Assembly: GCA_013350335.1 (NCBI GenBank)
Contig: CM023539.1
Span: forward strand, 15,686,302-15,750,301
Direction: 5' to 3'
Length of the DNA stretch: 64,000 nt
From: Chimonanthus salicifolius
Lineage: Eukaryota; Streptophyta; Magnoliopsida; Laurales; Calycanthaceae
Position numbers and translations under genes: made by a program
Shown here: positions 1 through 12,733 of the stretch, piece after piece
How the letters are laid out: the number at the start of each line of letters is the position of its first letter
Numbering within the stretch: the stretch's first letter is position 1
Notes under the pieces: model-generated
The model's database searches: none
What the model saw: the letters and a program-made list of their open reading frames with translations, nothing else
Told to the model about the DNA's origin: nothing

Positions 1-1313
1 AATTAAAATCCCAAAATATACTTGGTGGGGTTCGGCCATACACCATGGCCGAACCTCACCCCTTCTTTTCCATTCTTTAGATCCAACAACTTAGCCATGA
101 TACAATCATGGTTCGGCCATACCATGGCCGACCCACATCCCTACCCATATCTCCCTTTGAAATTATCAAACTCTCCCATGGGTTTTCATCATTCAAATTT
201 ATAAATCTAAACCATAAATTCCCATGGTTTTTATCATTCAAACCATCATTAAATCACCATGTCTTTCCATGATCTAAACATTCATGAACATCGACCCATC
301 CTTATTTCCTTCATTCCAACTTTCATTAATCAATCATGGGGTTCGGCCATGGTGATCATGGGATTCGGCCATTCACCATGGCCGAACCCTATGGTTCTTT
401 TCTTTCCATTTAAAAGTAATCAAAACATCATCCAAACTTCTTCCATGGGGTTCTGCGAAACACCATGGCCGAACCTTTATTTCAAAATAAAATTATTAAA
501 CAAGATACTAACCTTTTTCCGATTCTTTGCTCTTCCAATCCTTCTCCTTTCTTCTTAATTCTTTCAACCAAAAACTCCTCTTGCTGGTTGCCTTCTTCTT
601 CTCCTTGCTCTTTGCCGTGAGAGAGAATGAGAGATTGAGAGAGATAGAGAGGGAATTCGAATGGAGTGTAACCTTGTCCCCTTGTCCCTCTCTCCCTTTT
701 ATAATCTTTCCACTCGGCCAATGGTTATTAAAATATCAATTGCTGTTTTTCACCAAGGGATGGATCCCTTTTTGGCGCAAGACTCTCATACGGCAAGGCA
801 ATCCCATTTCTATTTAAACACCTTCTTTAATTACTAATCCCCTAGCTTAAAAGGTGCATAAATTAATCAATCTTCCTTAGGCCATGCGCCCCTTATCCAC
901 TTTTAGCTATTGCCGACCTTGGCTTCCTTAATTGGAATGTATTATAGCTAATTAAATCCCTTATGTCGTGCGCCCCTTCTTTTAATTTAGATATTTCTTT
1001 TATTTATTTTAAGAAAATATACACACCCTTTTTAAAAGATTCCATGCGCCTATGATAGATTTTATTATCTAAAATTCGGCCAAACTTATGCCATACACGG
1101 CCATAAAATCTTTTAATTAATTTTTTGGACATAATGCATTACTAAAATAATTCAACCCATTTAAATTTTAATAAAACCAATTCCACAATCAATTGTGTCC
1201 TAATTGGGTCATAACCCAATTCTTTATCCATATAAGATCCAAGACTAATATTCACAATTTAAAAATGGATAATTTTCACATAAATAATAAATTGAGAAGT
1301 CCGAGGTATTACA
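1..1313. repeat. Partial LTR-like repeat, cut by the window edge
   Basis: The stretch ends with ggtattaca at 1305-1313, a typical LTR terminus. Its first 500 bases carry several copies of a short motif around CCATGGCCGAACC in both orientations (near 35-56, 110-131, 345-388 and 445-476). The open frames here are low-complexity by-products of that motif. No coding domain is recognised. The other end lies outside the window, so the class is uncertain. Confidence 0.4.
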
Positions 1314-3001
1314 GGGTTCACTAGGTGTGAATTTCGAATGGATTGGATTGGGATTGAGAAAAATCGTGTGAGGTGTGGTGATTGGGATGATGAAGTGTGT
1401 TAAGATCCTAGGAATGTATCTAAATGACTTTTAGTCTAAGTGCATGGAGAGGTTTTAGGTTGCAAAAATCATGGGATGATGATGTGTAAAATGCGCATGG
1501 AGGCTAGCTTGTGGTTCAAGTTGTTCATTGCTTAGGGTTTATGAATGGAGGGCTTAGATTAATGGGGTTTTGATCTAATGGCTCTAAGGTATTTTGGGTA
1601 AAATAAATATAGGAATGGGTAAATGGTTGATGGAGGGTTTAGATGCACAAATGGATCTAAATGGATGATGAAATGCATGACCTAAATCTAAGGTAATGTG
1701 TTTATGTGATAGATGCATGTGGAGGCTCTAGGGTTTCTAAGAGATGAATGAATGGATGTGATTGGATTACCTAATATCTAATGGCTAAGATGATCAATGA
1801 ATGAAATGAATGCAAGGATTAATAGGTGATGCATGGATGAACACTAATCTCAGGTTAAGATGATCATGATGATGATGGATGACCTAGATCTAATGATAGA
1901 TGAATGGATGGGTTAGATTTCATGGTGGAGTCTAAGGTTTGTCCTAATTTGGTATTTGAGATGGAGGGTTAAGATCTAAGATGGAAGTTGGATGGTGTGG
2001 ATGTGAAGTTGGATTATGGGTTTTGGACATAAGTAGTTGAGTTGGACTTAGGTAAATTCAAACATGGACCATTGAGTTCATTGGACTTGGGCTTTGGATT
2101 TGGATCTAAACCTCAACTCAGGCCCATTTGAATTGGATTTGAGAGCTTGGGCCTTAATTGGGCTGAGCTTGCACATTGGCCTGGCCCAAAGTGTGAAATG
2201 TGCATGGGCTTGCATGTGGCTTGGCCCAATGAAGCTTTATGGAGCATACCTTGGCCCACTTGAACTGAGTCTTGACCCAATGACTTGAAATTCAGGCTTT
2301 GGCACTTGGATTGCAACTTTTAACCTCTAGAATTAAATAATTTTCTTTTGATCGGTAATATCTAGAATTAAATAATTATCTAGCCACTTTAAATCTAAAT
2401 ATTATTAATTAATCTTGGACTCTCATAATTGGATCCAGATTAATTAATTTACATGAAAATCTTAGAAAGTGACATAAATAATTATAATAATTCTAGGTCT
2501 TCTCTTTAAAGCTCTACACTTGCAATCTTCTGTTATTTTAACTTGATTTTCCTGAATTTTCCATTTTTTACTACAAAACTGACAAAGTACATTAAATGCA
2601 TCATTATATACAAAATTGAGGATTAACTGACTCAATAATTAGGGTAAAAATGTAATATTTCAATGCTCAACAATATGCTAAAATTATGTTATGCAATTCC
2701 AATGCAGGTACATGCTAGGAAATGCATGTTAGTTGAGTGTGTGGGATATCATGTTGGGTTAATGGGTTAGTTACACCATGTGAATGATATCCATTTTTCT
2801 ATTATAATGAGCATGTCAAATAGATTGTCTTCATGCACTGAGTGAAGCATTGAGCTATGAATAGTTGCAATGTAGAGCGCTATACGTACTAAGTGAAGCA
2901 CTAGGTTGTAACAGGTCGCATTGTAGGACGTATTGAAGACTGAATGGAACACTGGTTCTCAGTCAACCTAGAGTAGACTGCATGTCGATAGACAGAGGCA
3001 G
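1314..3001. other. Non-coding repeat-like stretch without a recognised gene
   Basis: This stretch is rich in ATGGATGAT-like and GGCTTGGGCC-like words (1440-2300). A near-tandem pair of about 60 bases carries an aagtgaagca-type motif (2837-2935). No open frame shows a recognisable domain. The sequence resumes after the solo LTR at 6574, so this was the target of that insertion. It is probably old retroelement sequence. Confidence 0.35.
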
Positions 3002-6000
3002 TGTAACGACCCGTCCTGCTACGGGCACATAAAGCCGACACAAACTTCCAAAAGCAAGCTAAGACTATTTCGAGTACACTTTTTTTTTTTAAAAACAGAG
3101 ACACTGCTCCCACAACCCACATCAATCACGGACGACCCATAAATAAACCAAAAGCTGTAAGCATCAAGTATAATTACAAATTATAGCATCATCCCATTAT
3201 TACATTTATCTAGCTCAAAGAAAAGTATATACATCTCAAATGCGTTAGCAAGTCCTCAATTACAAAAATGGAACTATGAAAAAGTACAAGCTGCAGCTGT
3301 ACGCCCAACGTCAGATTGAGAGTCCCACCGACCCTTCCTCTATGAAGTACCTGTGAGGCAAGAGGTGAACTCTACATGCCTAGTGAGGGTAACACATGCA
3401 TCATCTGTCATCAAGCATACACTACATATAATCATATGAACACATCAATGTCTATGATGTCTACATGCATGACCATGCAAGCGTGCACCTACCCTAGCAC
3501 ACAGGCCCACATCTGTCGAGCCTCCAGTACATCCTCTAACAAACTCAATGCAACTCTAGGGCAACTCCCTCATATGCACATCCACTGCGGCCCACCCATC
3601 CACGGGTACGTGGACAAATCCTCAACCAGTTCAAGGTAACTAGCTCTCAACCAGTCATATGACAACCCGTACGCATACTACAACCAACCCATAAGCCGAG
3701 CTCTACTAGAGTCCCAAACAGACTATCACACGGGGGTAACTACCACGCTAGTCCTCAACGGACTGCAAACCAAATTCATCTGTGATATCCTCAACCAAGT
3801 ACCAGATCCCCAGTAGTCACACCTGTGACCTCGAGCCCTGCTCGCTGGTTCCACACAACTGGCATAAATGCCCTTCACGGAATTCTATAGGTCTTCTACC
3901 GAGTGAACCGGTCGAACTCACTCGTTAAGCATCCCATAAATTCTCGGTGAGTCAGCACCCCAACACAAGTCTCAACAATAAACCCCAAAGTCATAACCGT
4001 GGGTAAACACACTACCACATCACTCAACCAAAATGTGGACGAACAGATATTCAACCCATCTGGCTCCCAGGACGACCCAGGTACGCACTCAACGTACTCT
4101 ACGACCGCCCTGCCTCTCACCACCTCCATGAAAACCCACACACACCACAGATTATCCACGCCCCTGAAGGTGTCCTGGCCCGAAACATTATACCACATCA
4201 CACCACAGGTTGTCCCCACCATATAGGTGTCCTAGCCTGGAATACCATACCTCAGACTGTACCCACCCTACATATGTCATAACCTGGAATACCATACCTC
4301 AGATTGTACCCACCCTACAGGTGTCATAGCCTGGACTACCATACCTCAGACTACACCCACCCTGTAGGTGTCATAGCCTGGACCATGACATCGCACCATC
4401 CCTCGACCAATGAGTCTGCGAGCACATCCTCAGCCTACTTGGTCATCTTGGGGTCACAAACCATACTAGTGGGAGCTGTCCCTCACCTGCATCATCCCTC
4501 AACCAATGACCGGGTGAGCACATCCTCAGCCTACTCGGTCATCCGGGGATCACATATCATACTAGCGGGAGCTGACCCTCACCGTATCATCCCTCGACCA
4601 ATGAGCAGGCGAGCACATCCTCAGCCTACTCAGTCATCCGAGGATCACAAATCATACTAGTGGGAGTTGTCCCTCACCACATCATCCCTCGACCAATGAG
4701 CAAGCGAGCACATCCTCAACCTACTCGGTCATCCAGGGATCACAAATCATACTAACGAGAGTTGTCCCTCACTGTACTATCACAAGAGTAAGTACCACAA
4801 CCACACCCAGGTAGACCCACTATGGCCATGACTCTGCCAAAGACCCACGTACCCAAGAGGGGAACACCCGCAGGGGTACTCCACACCTATGGACCCACCT
4901 ACGAGTAGCCGATAGCTCAACTGTATCCACTATGCAGTTTCTCATGACTTCCCAACCCTAACTACCCTGACAAGCTAGGGGGAGTCTCTAAATCCTGATG
5001 TAATCTAGTACACATGCCCCACCTGGAAATCCACACACTCTAGTTGCATACCTACACAATTATTTCTAAGCATGTCATCAATACATTAATAACAATTCAT
5101 AATCAGATACTGACTACAGCATGTTAGCATGCTAAACTTCAACTTGTTATCCTACCATGCATGTATCTAAATCACCATAGTATAATAGACATGATCAATC
5201 TATTCTCTAATACATGTTTATCTAGAGCATACCAACATATTATCAGCCATAGGTACATTCGTCATGTTATTCAACCAACATATTATCATTCATACATGTT
5301 ATCCAACCATTCAACCAACATATTCTCATACTTCTCTAATTCACATGTTAGCATATTATTCAACCAACATGCCATCACATGCATTTCGACATGAGTACGC
5401 CCGAATGGGTCCTTGTCACATCAATCATCATAACCGTTTCCCATGTTTATTGGCTCAAAACTCATAAGGACCCTTATTCCTTGTACCTCGTGTCCAAACA
5501 TTATAGGGAAGTTATATGCTTTACATGTATGCTAAAATAAATGTGATCAGTCCCGTCACTTGTGTATGTCCTTTGAAATCTAAAGCAGAAAAGCGGGTTC
5601 GAGGGGTTGAAGGTAGCTCCATCTGCCGAAAAGAACAAAAGAATAAGTAATCGAGGTAAACGGGCCAAACTAAGCTTGGACTACAAACGAACCTGGAAGT
5701 GGGCCGGGTCTGAAACTGGGCCGAAACTAAAAACTGGGTCTAAGACTGAAATCAGGGCCTGAAACTAGGCCAGGCTTGAAAATTGGACAGGGACGGACTG
5801 GGCCTGAAGATTGGGCCGAACTGGGTTGGGCCAGGCCCAAGACTAGGCCAAGCAGAGTTGGGCCGGACCAGATCTGGCGAACTACGCCAGATCTAGTCTA
5901 GTCCAACCCAAAACTGGGCCTGAAATGGGTTGGGTCTGAAACTGAACTCGGCCGAGACAACTCATCTACTCGAGCGAGTCAACTCGCCGATCCACCTGGG

Positions 6001-6573
6001 AAACCTAGGAAAAAAAGGGAAAAGAGAGGAAAATGAATGAAAATAGGGAAAGAGGAGGGAGAGAAGAGAGATCAGAGAGACGACATCAACAACATTTGTG
6101 GTTAGGAGAGAGAAGAAAGAAAGGGGAAGAAGAAGAAGGAGTTGGGATCGAGAGAGGAGAGATGCGAGAGAGGAGAGAAGGCGAGATCGGAAAGAGAGGA
6201 GTAGGAGAGAAAAGAGGGAAAGAGAGGATGCAGGGAAGAAGAAGAGAAGAAGGGGGAGGGTCGCGACACTGTAGCTGCGGTGCTACAGTGCTGCATAAAT
6301 GGGAATAACAGGGGTTAGGGTTTCCTTAGCGTTTAATTTTTTTTTTCCAAAAATAACAAATTAAATTTAAAACCTGAAAACAGTTTGAATTCTGAACATC
6401 AAGAAAGAAAAATGTGTATTTTAAAATATTTTGGCATGACAAGAAGTTCAATAATTCAAATTACCAAAATGCCCTTCGAGTCGCCAAACTCGAAATCGGG
6501 CAACCGAGGGCCCACTGCAGGACCCACTGCTACTAAGCCCTAGAATCTCAAAAAATTGGGTCGGGTTGTTACA
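3002..6573. mobile_element. Solo LTR, 3.57 kb, Gypsy-like, TSD GGCAG
   Basis: The segment begins TGTAACGACCCG (3002) and ends CGGGTTGTTACA (6573), exactly complementary 12-base termini of LTR style. It is flanked by identical 5-base repeats GGCAG at 2997-3001 and 6574-6578. No gag, pol, primer-binding site or second LTR lies between, so the simplest reading is one very long LTR left after LTR-LTR recombination. It contains tandem repeats (4190-4780), GGGCC/CTGGGCC-rich DNA (5690-5960) and a purine-rich tract (6000-6260). The subfamily (Tekay/Del-like or other) is not assigned. The boundaries are firm. Confidence 0.8.
4190..4785. repeat. Two tandem repeat blocks inside the solo LTR
   Basis: Block one (about 4190-4390) repeats a unit of about 62 bases built on 'cctggaataccatacctcag'. 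Block two (about 4399-4785) has four diverged units of about 96 bases, each starting near cctcgaccaatga (4399, 4497, 4592, 4688) and containing gagcacatcctcagcctac. The 118-residue open frame here is just the translation of the repeats. Confidence 0.75.
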
Positions 6574-7381
6574 GGCAGTGTTTCATGATGTAGAATGTTT
6601 GCATAGAAAATGGTAGATTAACCATGCTAGGGTGATGACCCAATCTAGAAAACTATGCATGATTTTACTGTGTAATCTATTTAACTGAACTATGTATTGT
6701 TTGATAACATGCTTGGTTGATAACATGTCATGCATGCTTGTTGTTTTCTCTTCACTGGTTTGTTTAGCTCATATCTCTTACGTTTTAGAGAATTTGTGTG
6801 AGGAGGGGATCGATGAACCCCGTTGCTGCAAGTAGAGATGGAACCCCTAGTAATCCCCATTAGGCGGGAGTTTATTTTGAAAAACTTCTGTTGTAATAAT
6901 TATCGTGCCCACCTGAGGCGCTGACTAAACATGTAATAAAACCATTGCATTTTCTGTGTGCTATTCTGGAATATACTGTGTGTGTTAGTTAGTGGCACTT
7001 ATGGTGTATGTTTGGGTCCACAAGTGAAGAGCATGTATCACATTTATGTTGGAACTTTAACGATATTCGTTAGTTTAATTTCCGCACTTGGGTAACTATA
7101 GAAAACCATAGATTTCTCCTGTGTGATTAGAAAAAAAAATAAGTCCAGGTTTCGGGCCCACTTCGCGAGGCAAGGCGCGACAATATTTTTCTAAGATATG
7201 GAGATGTGGAGTTCGGCTACAGGATATGAGACCTCGTAGAAGAAGAAAATTGTGAGAAATAGAGAGGTAATCTTTCATGAAAATTAGATTATGGAAGATT
7301 TTGAGAAGACTTAGCAGTCTAAAGTTGTTAAAACTCCAGACCTCATAATAGTTCATTTTTTGTCACAAACTGCCACAAGTG
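6574..7381. other. Continuation of the repeat-like stretch after the solo LTR
   Basis: The first five bases are the right copy of the GGCAG duplication and the rest continues the sequence broken at 3001. It has LTR-like composition, but no terminus, primer-binding site or protein domain could be fixed. No gene is seen. Confidence 0.3.
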
Positions 7382-8036
7382 GAGATCATGTATAGACAGA
7401 TGTTCCTAATATACACGCTCCAAAAGTAGTTCTTATAGATGATTTAGGAGATTCTGAGGGTGTTGAGTAGGGGGAGTAGTCCCTCCACCAGTGTCAGTGT
7501 CGGTAGAGCCTCCATTTAGGAGATCCATTATTGAGCATCGACTGTCAGGCAAGTATCCCACTTCTGATTATATTTTGCTTACTGATGAAGGAATCCAAAG
7601 AGTTTTCAAGAAGTTCAATCTCACAAAGACGGAGTTGGTTGGGTGAAGACTATACTCGAATAGATGAATTTTCAACATAAAATACATACTTATGAGCTGG
7701 TTGAACTTCCTAAGGGCAGAAAGGCATTGAAAAACAAATGGGTGTTCAAACTGAGAAAGGATGGTGACAGCCAGAGTGCCATAGACTTTAGTAAGGATGC
7801 TATGTACCATTCTCACACGAAACACATTGATGTGAGATACCATTGGTTACAAGAAGCTTGTAAAAAATTGATGTTGACCTACTAAGAAAATCCACATAGA
7901 AAATAATCCATACTATATGTTGGCAAAGGTAATTCCTAGACAGAAGTTTTGACCTCTGCATCGAGTTGGCAAGGATGCACTCCAAGTGAGGAGCTTGCAG
8001 GTGTTGTCTCTCCCTCATGAGGCTCGAGGGGGAGAT
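7382..8036 (+). pseudogene. Ty1/Copia polyprotein 3' remnant
   Basis: Translated pieces match the conserved linker before Copia reverse transcriptase (a run ending in DYILLTDEG, 7550-7590) and the start of the reverse transcriptase (ELVELPKGRKALKNKWVFKL, 7692-7751). The frame then jumps straight to the end of RNase H (HSHTKHIDVRYHWLQEA, about 7808-7858). The YVDD core and most of RNase H are missing, so there is an internal deletion of about 1.5-2 kb relative to the family. A polypurine tract, gagggggagattg, follows at 8026-8038 just before the 3' LTR. Stops and frameshifts show it is dead. Confidence 0.75.
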
Positions 8037-8534
8037 TGTTGTGGATCCAAGCCACACGGAAAAAAAAAAAAGAAAAAAAAAAGAGCAAAAATGAAGAGAG
8101 AGTGGAGGGGAGAACGGCAGAAAATCCTGAGTTTTCAGCATAATCCCAAGTTTTTTTGAGGGACGACTTCGCTAGGAAAAATAAGCTATTAACAATGTGT
8201 AGTGAGGATCTTCGATAGAAGGACAAAAAACTGCAACACGATCCGAAGACAAAGATGTTGCACAAGACCTGAGCGTGTGCGAGAGAAGCCAAGAGAAAGG
8301 GAGAGAACCAAGAGCAGAGAGGAAGAGAACCGAAAGCAGGGAGGAGAGAGTAGAGAAGCAAGTAAAGAGAGCTGAAATCAGAGATGGTGAGAAAGGATTC
8401 TCATCTCAACTCCGATCTCTTCCCCTTCCTTTGTCCCACAGGATGTTGCCTTCTTCCAGTACTTTACTGCTGCCTCCCAAGGCGCAATTAACATCAAATC
8501 AGGCTACCCTCTCCAACCTTTATTTCTCTAAACA

Positions 8535-9760
8535 TGTAACACCCCGGATTTTCAAGTTATAAATATTTACGGAAGTTACCCATTTAATTTGTGAATTTTT
8601 AGATATGGATCTTATATGGGTAAAAATGTTGGGTCTTTGCCCAATTAAGATCCAACGGATATGTTATAGGTTCAATTTAAAATAAATGGGTAAGATGTGT
8701 TTATTTCATCTCATGCATGGCATGGGAGGGATGAACGGTAATCGGAAGACCCACACTCCGTCGGGGCATCTGTAAAACATTCGCGGGGGGGATACCTTGA
8801 TGAGGAGTGTTCCATCAAGAGGATACTATGTATGAAATGTAACCGGAGATCCACACTCCGTCAGGGCGTCCATAATAGAATCGTGGGGGGAAACCTTGAT
8901 GAGGAGCATTCCATCAAGAGGATACTATGTATGAAATGTAACCGGAGGGTCCACACTCCGTCGAGGCGTCCGAAAGACCTATGTGGTGGGTACTTTTATG
9001 TACATGTGATGGGTGGGACTCATTGCATATGATAGCATGGCATGGCATTGAATCGGCATGATTATGATCTTTATTATCATGCAATATTTCTGGCTTTTAT
9101 CGGTATGATTGGATCTCTATTATCATACACTGTTTTGGATACGATGCTTTATAAGTATGGTATGATTTGTTATAATTGGATTTGATATATATTATATCTG
9201 GACTTTTAGGTACTAACCCATGTGTTAGCCCTAATTGGAATACCTACTGGGCGCGTTGTTCTAACGCCTTACTTCTACCCTAGTGGATGATATAGGAAAC
9301 GAGAGGAACGATGAACGTGAAACGGGCCAGGCATAGGAGCTTGGAGGATTATAGTTTATATTTTGTTTAAGATACTCATGGGCTTGTAATTTGAGTATCT
9401 AGAACTTGATTATAATAACTTAGATGAATTTGCTATGGTTGGATGTTTTATTGGATAATTGCGTTATGATAATGATGAATAAAGACTTGATGTACTTTGC
9501 TATCTGAATGGAATAGAACTGTGTTCTATTATGATTCCGCATATTATGATTTTTATTCAGCATGTTTATATTGCTATGTGTGAACCGTTTACATAGACTG
9601 AGTCCATGCATACATAGGGTTGGCCAGTTAAGGGTCAGACTTTGGAAGTTCGGACTTAGCTCGCGACATGACGTCCAGCTCTCTATCACTCTTTGTTTAT
9701 AAAAAAATAGACTCTGATTTTCGGAAAGGAAAGCGAGTGAAAAAGGGCGGGGACGTTACA
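8535..9760. mobile_element. Solo LTR, 1.23 kb, with imperfect TSD
   Basis: The segment starts TGTAACACCCCGG and ends CGGGGACGTTACA, an inverted terminal pair of LTR type. Flanks are AAACA (8530-8534) and GAACA (9761-9765), a 5-base duplication with one mismatch. There is no coding sequence inside. It sits within the Copia LTR 8037-10138. Confidence 0.7.
8740..8980. repeat. Minisatellite, about 105-base unit, 2.3 copies
   Basis: The unit contains ccacactccgtc, a G-run, ccttgatgagga, ccatcaagaggatactatg and tatgaaatgtaaccgga. It is repeated near 8749, 8850 and 8951 within the solo LTR. Confidence 0.75.
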
Positions 9761-10138
9761 GAACATGAGATTCTATAGTGGTAGAAACTCGTATCATATC
9801 CAGCCACCCCCTTCAACAAACCCAGAACAAGTTTGATTTCAATTATTCTCAGAACAATATCATTTTCTCCTTGAAATTGTATTATCTCATACTTTGGGCA
9901 TAAGCTTGTGAAAAAATATTGTATTATTTGATTTGATATAGTGGAATGATTCGGATTTGCCCCATGGTTTTTTCTCTACACTAGAGGGTTTTCCACGTAA
10001 ATCTTGGTGTCTTCAATGTTGCTTGTTTCTTGATATTCTGTTGGATAATTTTTCTATTATTGCTTTTGTGATTGATTAGAATGAGAAAATTCCAAATATT
10101 AATTTTGATCCGGGGTTAATTTATTTTGGGCCCCAACA

Positions 10139-10485
10139 TGAGGTGGTTTAATAAATAATTCATTCCCTCTTATTTTCCTTCCAATTGGATATAGAAATAG
10201 CAAAAAATTTGAATTCTAACTATCATCTAAAATTAAAAATATATATATTATTTCTATAACTATAATTAATTTATAAAAACATTATATATATATATATATA
10301 TATATATTATTTTTATAGTAACATTATTAAATTTTCAGCCATGAAATTTTTAAATAAAATTTATTAACCTATATCTATTCATCATTAATTTTTAATAAAA
10401 AAAAATTAAATGATTGATTTTTAATAGTATTGTTTTAAACTACATTTTTTTTTTATTTCAGTCATGTGCTAAACTACTAATATGG
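10139..10485. other. AT-rich intergenic stretch with (AT)n
   Basis: An (AT)n run lies at about 10284-10309. Nothing else is recognisable. Confidence 0.5.
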
Positions 10486-10675
10486 CCATTTATTTAACTT
10501 TTTTAAATAACATGGGAATCTCACCCCTTATTGAAGTTGAGACCAATCCCACGTGTATATGAAACTACCAACAAACTTCATGATCATGTTAGTCCAAGAG
10601 GAGCCAAACTCAAAACCTCTAATCTAATCATGGAAGGCTGGAAGCATAGACCAGCTGAGATGATCATGTAAAACT
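10486..10675 (-). mobile_element. Possible tRNA-derived SINE
   Basis: On the minus strand the sequence starts near 10670 with a tRNA-like A-box context (atctcagctggtctatgc). About 40 bases later comes a degenerate B-box-like word (gaggttttgagtttgg), and it ends near 10490 in an A-rich tail (tttaaaaaag). The spacing fits a pol III SINE, but the B box is a poor match and no TSD was fixed. It could be an unrelated repeat. Confidence 0.35.
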
Positions 10676-11148
10676 TGGGTATCTAGAAAAGTTCAATATT
10701 GAGCTATATTCAAGATGCAAAAAGGAACATATGAAATAAAAATAAAAATCCAATAATAAATACAACAAAAGTCTCATAGTCCATACTTAAGCAAATAAGT
10801 CAAGTTCAAAAGATGAAATTCAAAATACTGGAGAAAGAGTTAAAAAGATTAATAAAAGCCTACGACCAATTACATTTACAATGAATCTCCATCTCAAATG
10901 TAGCAAAATTATACGAAGCCTGCAAACAATAGTCTCCTTCCTTGTCCATTAGCTCTTCTCCTTAACAAAAAAATAAAGGTCTTAGTGATTTAAAGCTTCT
11001 TTCAAGCCCAACAAAATATCAAACATTAGTGAAGTTGTAGAGTTTTTTCGTCGTCCTTTCTAATCTCCTGTTAAAATGAATCTCACAAGGAGATTGAGAG
11101 GTAAAAGGGAGAAAATGGCATGCAAGATGGATCGTTTGAGGGAGAGAG
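10676..11148. other. Intergenic stretch, nothing recognised
   Basis: AT-rich unique-looking sequence with no gene or repeat structure that can be defended. Confidence 0.4.
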
Positions 11149-12733
11149 TGTTGGGGCCAACGAACGAGTCCCATATTAGTTGTGAAGGGGGAGATTTAGA
11201 GACTTATAAAGGACTTCGATTACTCTACCTAATAGGCTAACATTTTGGGTTGTATACCCAATTCTAACAAGTGGTATCAGATCCAAGTCCCCAAGCCAAT
11301 GCATGTGGCTTCAGGAAATCCCCAGCCGGACGGGATGACCAGCGACGTTCTAGCCACCGGAAAGCCTCGTTCGAATTTGGGGTCGGGGGAGTGGGGGGGA
11401 TTGTTGGGGTAGAGAATGACTCTCACATTGGTTGTGAAATGAGAGATTTAGGGACTTATAAAAGACTTTGGTTATTCGACCTAATGGGCTAGTTGTAATA
11501 CCCCTCCCCAAAAAGTCCCACATTGCTAGTTGCATTGGAAATTTCCTGGTATATAACTGGTAGCATTCCTCCTTCTAGTATGAGGCTTTTTTGGAGTAAC
11601 AGTGGGTTAGCCTCACCAAAAGCAAAGCCGTGCAGGGCCCGTGTATGTGGGCCCAAAGCAGACAATATTGTGCTAGCAGGACAGGGTCGTGACAATGGTA
11701 TCAAAGCATGGTTCAACTCTTTGCCTAAGGGTGTGGGCTTAGTTGTTGTGTGTACAGAGTCGAGGACAGGCTTTGGTTTTAAGGGGGATAAATTGTAATA
11801 TCCCGCCCCAAAAAGTCCCACAATGCTACTTGCATTAGAAATTTCCTGGTATATAAGTGGTAGCATTCCTCATTCTAGCATGAGACCTTTTGGAAGCAAC
11901 AGTGAGTTGGTTCACCAAAAGCAAAGCGGTGCTGGCACGTGTGTGTGGGCCCAAAGCGAACAATATTGTGCTAGCGGGACTAGTCGTGACACTATCCTTT
12001 TGAGCTAGATACGCAGTTCTAATAAGTGGTATCAGAGCCATATCCTCAAATCAATACATGTGAACTAAGGGGATCCCCTATCCATACAGGATGGCCTGGC
12101 GATGTTGTAACTTCTGGAGAACCTAGTTCAAGGGGAAAATTGTTGGGGCGTTGAATGAGTCTTACGTTGGTGGTGAATGGGGAGATTTAGGAACTTATAA
12201 AGCACTTGGGGGTCACTCCATTTAATGGGTTGACCTTTTTGGGGTGGATATTCAGTCCTAACAAGTGATATCAGATCCAAGTCCCCAAGCCAACACCTGT
12301 GGACTTCATAGAGATCCTTTAGCCGAATGGGATGGTGGACGATGTTCTATCCGTTGGAGAGCCTCATTCGACAGGGGAGATTGTTGGGGCAGCGAATGAG
12401 TCCCACATTGATTGTGAAGGGAGAGATTTAGGGACTTATGAAGGACTTGGGTCATCCACCTAATGGAGTAGCCTTTTAGCTGGATACTCAGTTCTAACAA
12501 ATGGTATCCGAGCCATATCCTCAAACCAACTCATGTGGATTGGGATCCCCTAGCCGGACGGGATGGCTGGCGACGTTGTATTTGCCGAAGAGCCTCGTTC
12601 GGGGAGGGGGGATTGTTGGGGCAACGAACGAATCCCACATTAATTGTGAAAGGGGAGATTTATTGACTTCTAAAAGACTTGGGTCACTCCACCTAATAGG
12701 CTAGCCTTTTGGGCTGGATATCCAGTTCTAACA
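11149..12733 (+). mobile_element. TRIM array: five short LTRs and four internal segments
   Basis: Five copies of a ~120-base LTR (TGTTGGGG...TCTAACA) lie at 11149-11269, 11402-12024 (split by another TRIM), 12141-12263, 12382-12499 and 12614-12733. Each of the first four is followed at once by AGTGGTATCAGAGCC-like sequence, the complement of initiator methionine tRNA as used for LTR-element priming. About 115-130 bases later comes a G-rich polypurine tract ending in gattg before the next LTR. There is no coding capacity. This is terminal-repeat retrotransposon in miniature (TRIM) architecture in tandem. The outer flanks (GAGAG left, AAGGC right) do not match, so one end is probably truncated. 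Confidence 0.8.
11494..11991 (+). mobile_element. Second-family TRIM nested in the TRIM array
   Basis: It has two LTRs of about 200 bases (11494-11694 and 11794-11991), starting TGTAATA and ending GTCGTGACA. Between them are a primer-binding site (TGGTATCAAAGC at 11696), about 100 bases, and a polypurine tract (aagggggataaat, 11781-11793). Flanks are CTAGT (11489-11493) and CTATC (11992-11996). Other copies of the host LTR read CTAGC here, so this looks like a 5-base duplication with one change on each side. It interrupts the second LTR of the array. Confidence 0.8.

Larger units (their letters stand above)
8037..10138 (+). mobile_element. Copia 3' LTR split by a solo LTR
   Basis: The LTR starts TGTTGTGGATCC directly after the polypurine tract and ends GCCCCAACA at 10138. 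The right part carries typical Copia LTR text (agggttttccacgtaaatct at 9987-10006). The solo LTR at 8535-9760 interrupts it, leaving about 0.87 kb of native sequence. The 5' part of the element is missing, so no TSD for it can be read. Confidence 0.65.

Noticed and set aside
4304..4660. 118-codon open frame in the solo LTR
   Set aside because: It is translated tandem repeat; the protein is periodic with the DNA repeat and has no domain.
4390..4785. Regularly spaced repeats resembling a CRISPR array
   Set aside because: Units are about 96 bases, diverged along their whole length, without constant repeat/variable spacer structure, and the genome is a plant's.
7936..8562. Overlapping frames of 95-141 codons on both strands
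   Set aside because: They fall in the Copia LTR and its purine-rich tract; there is no domain and composition is low-complexity.
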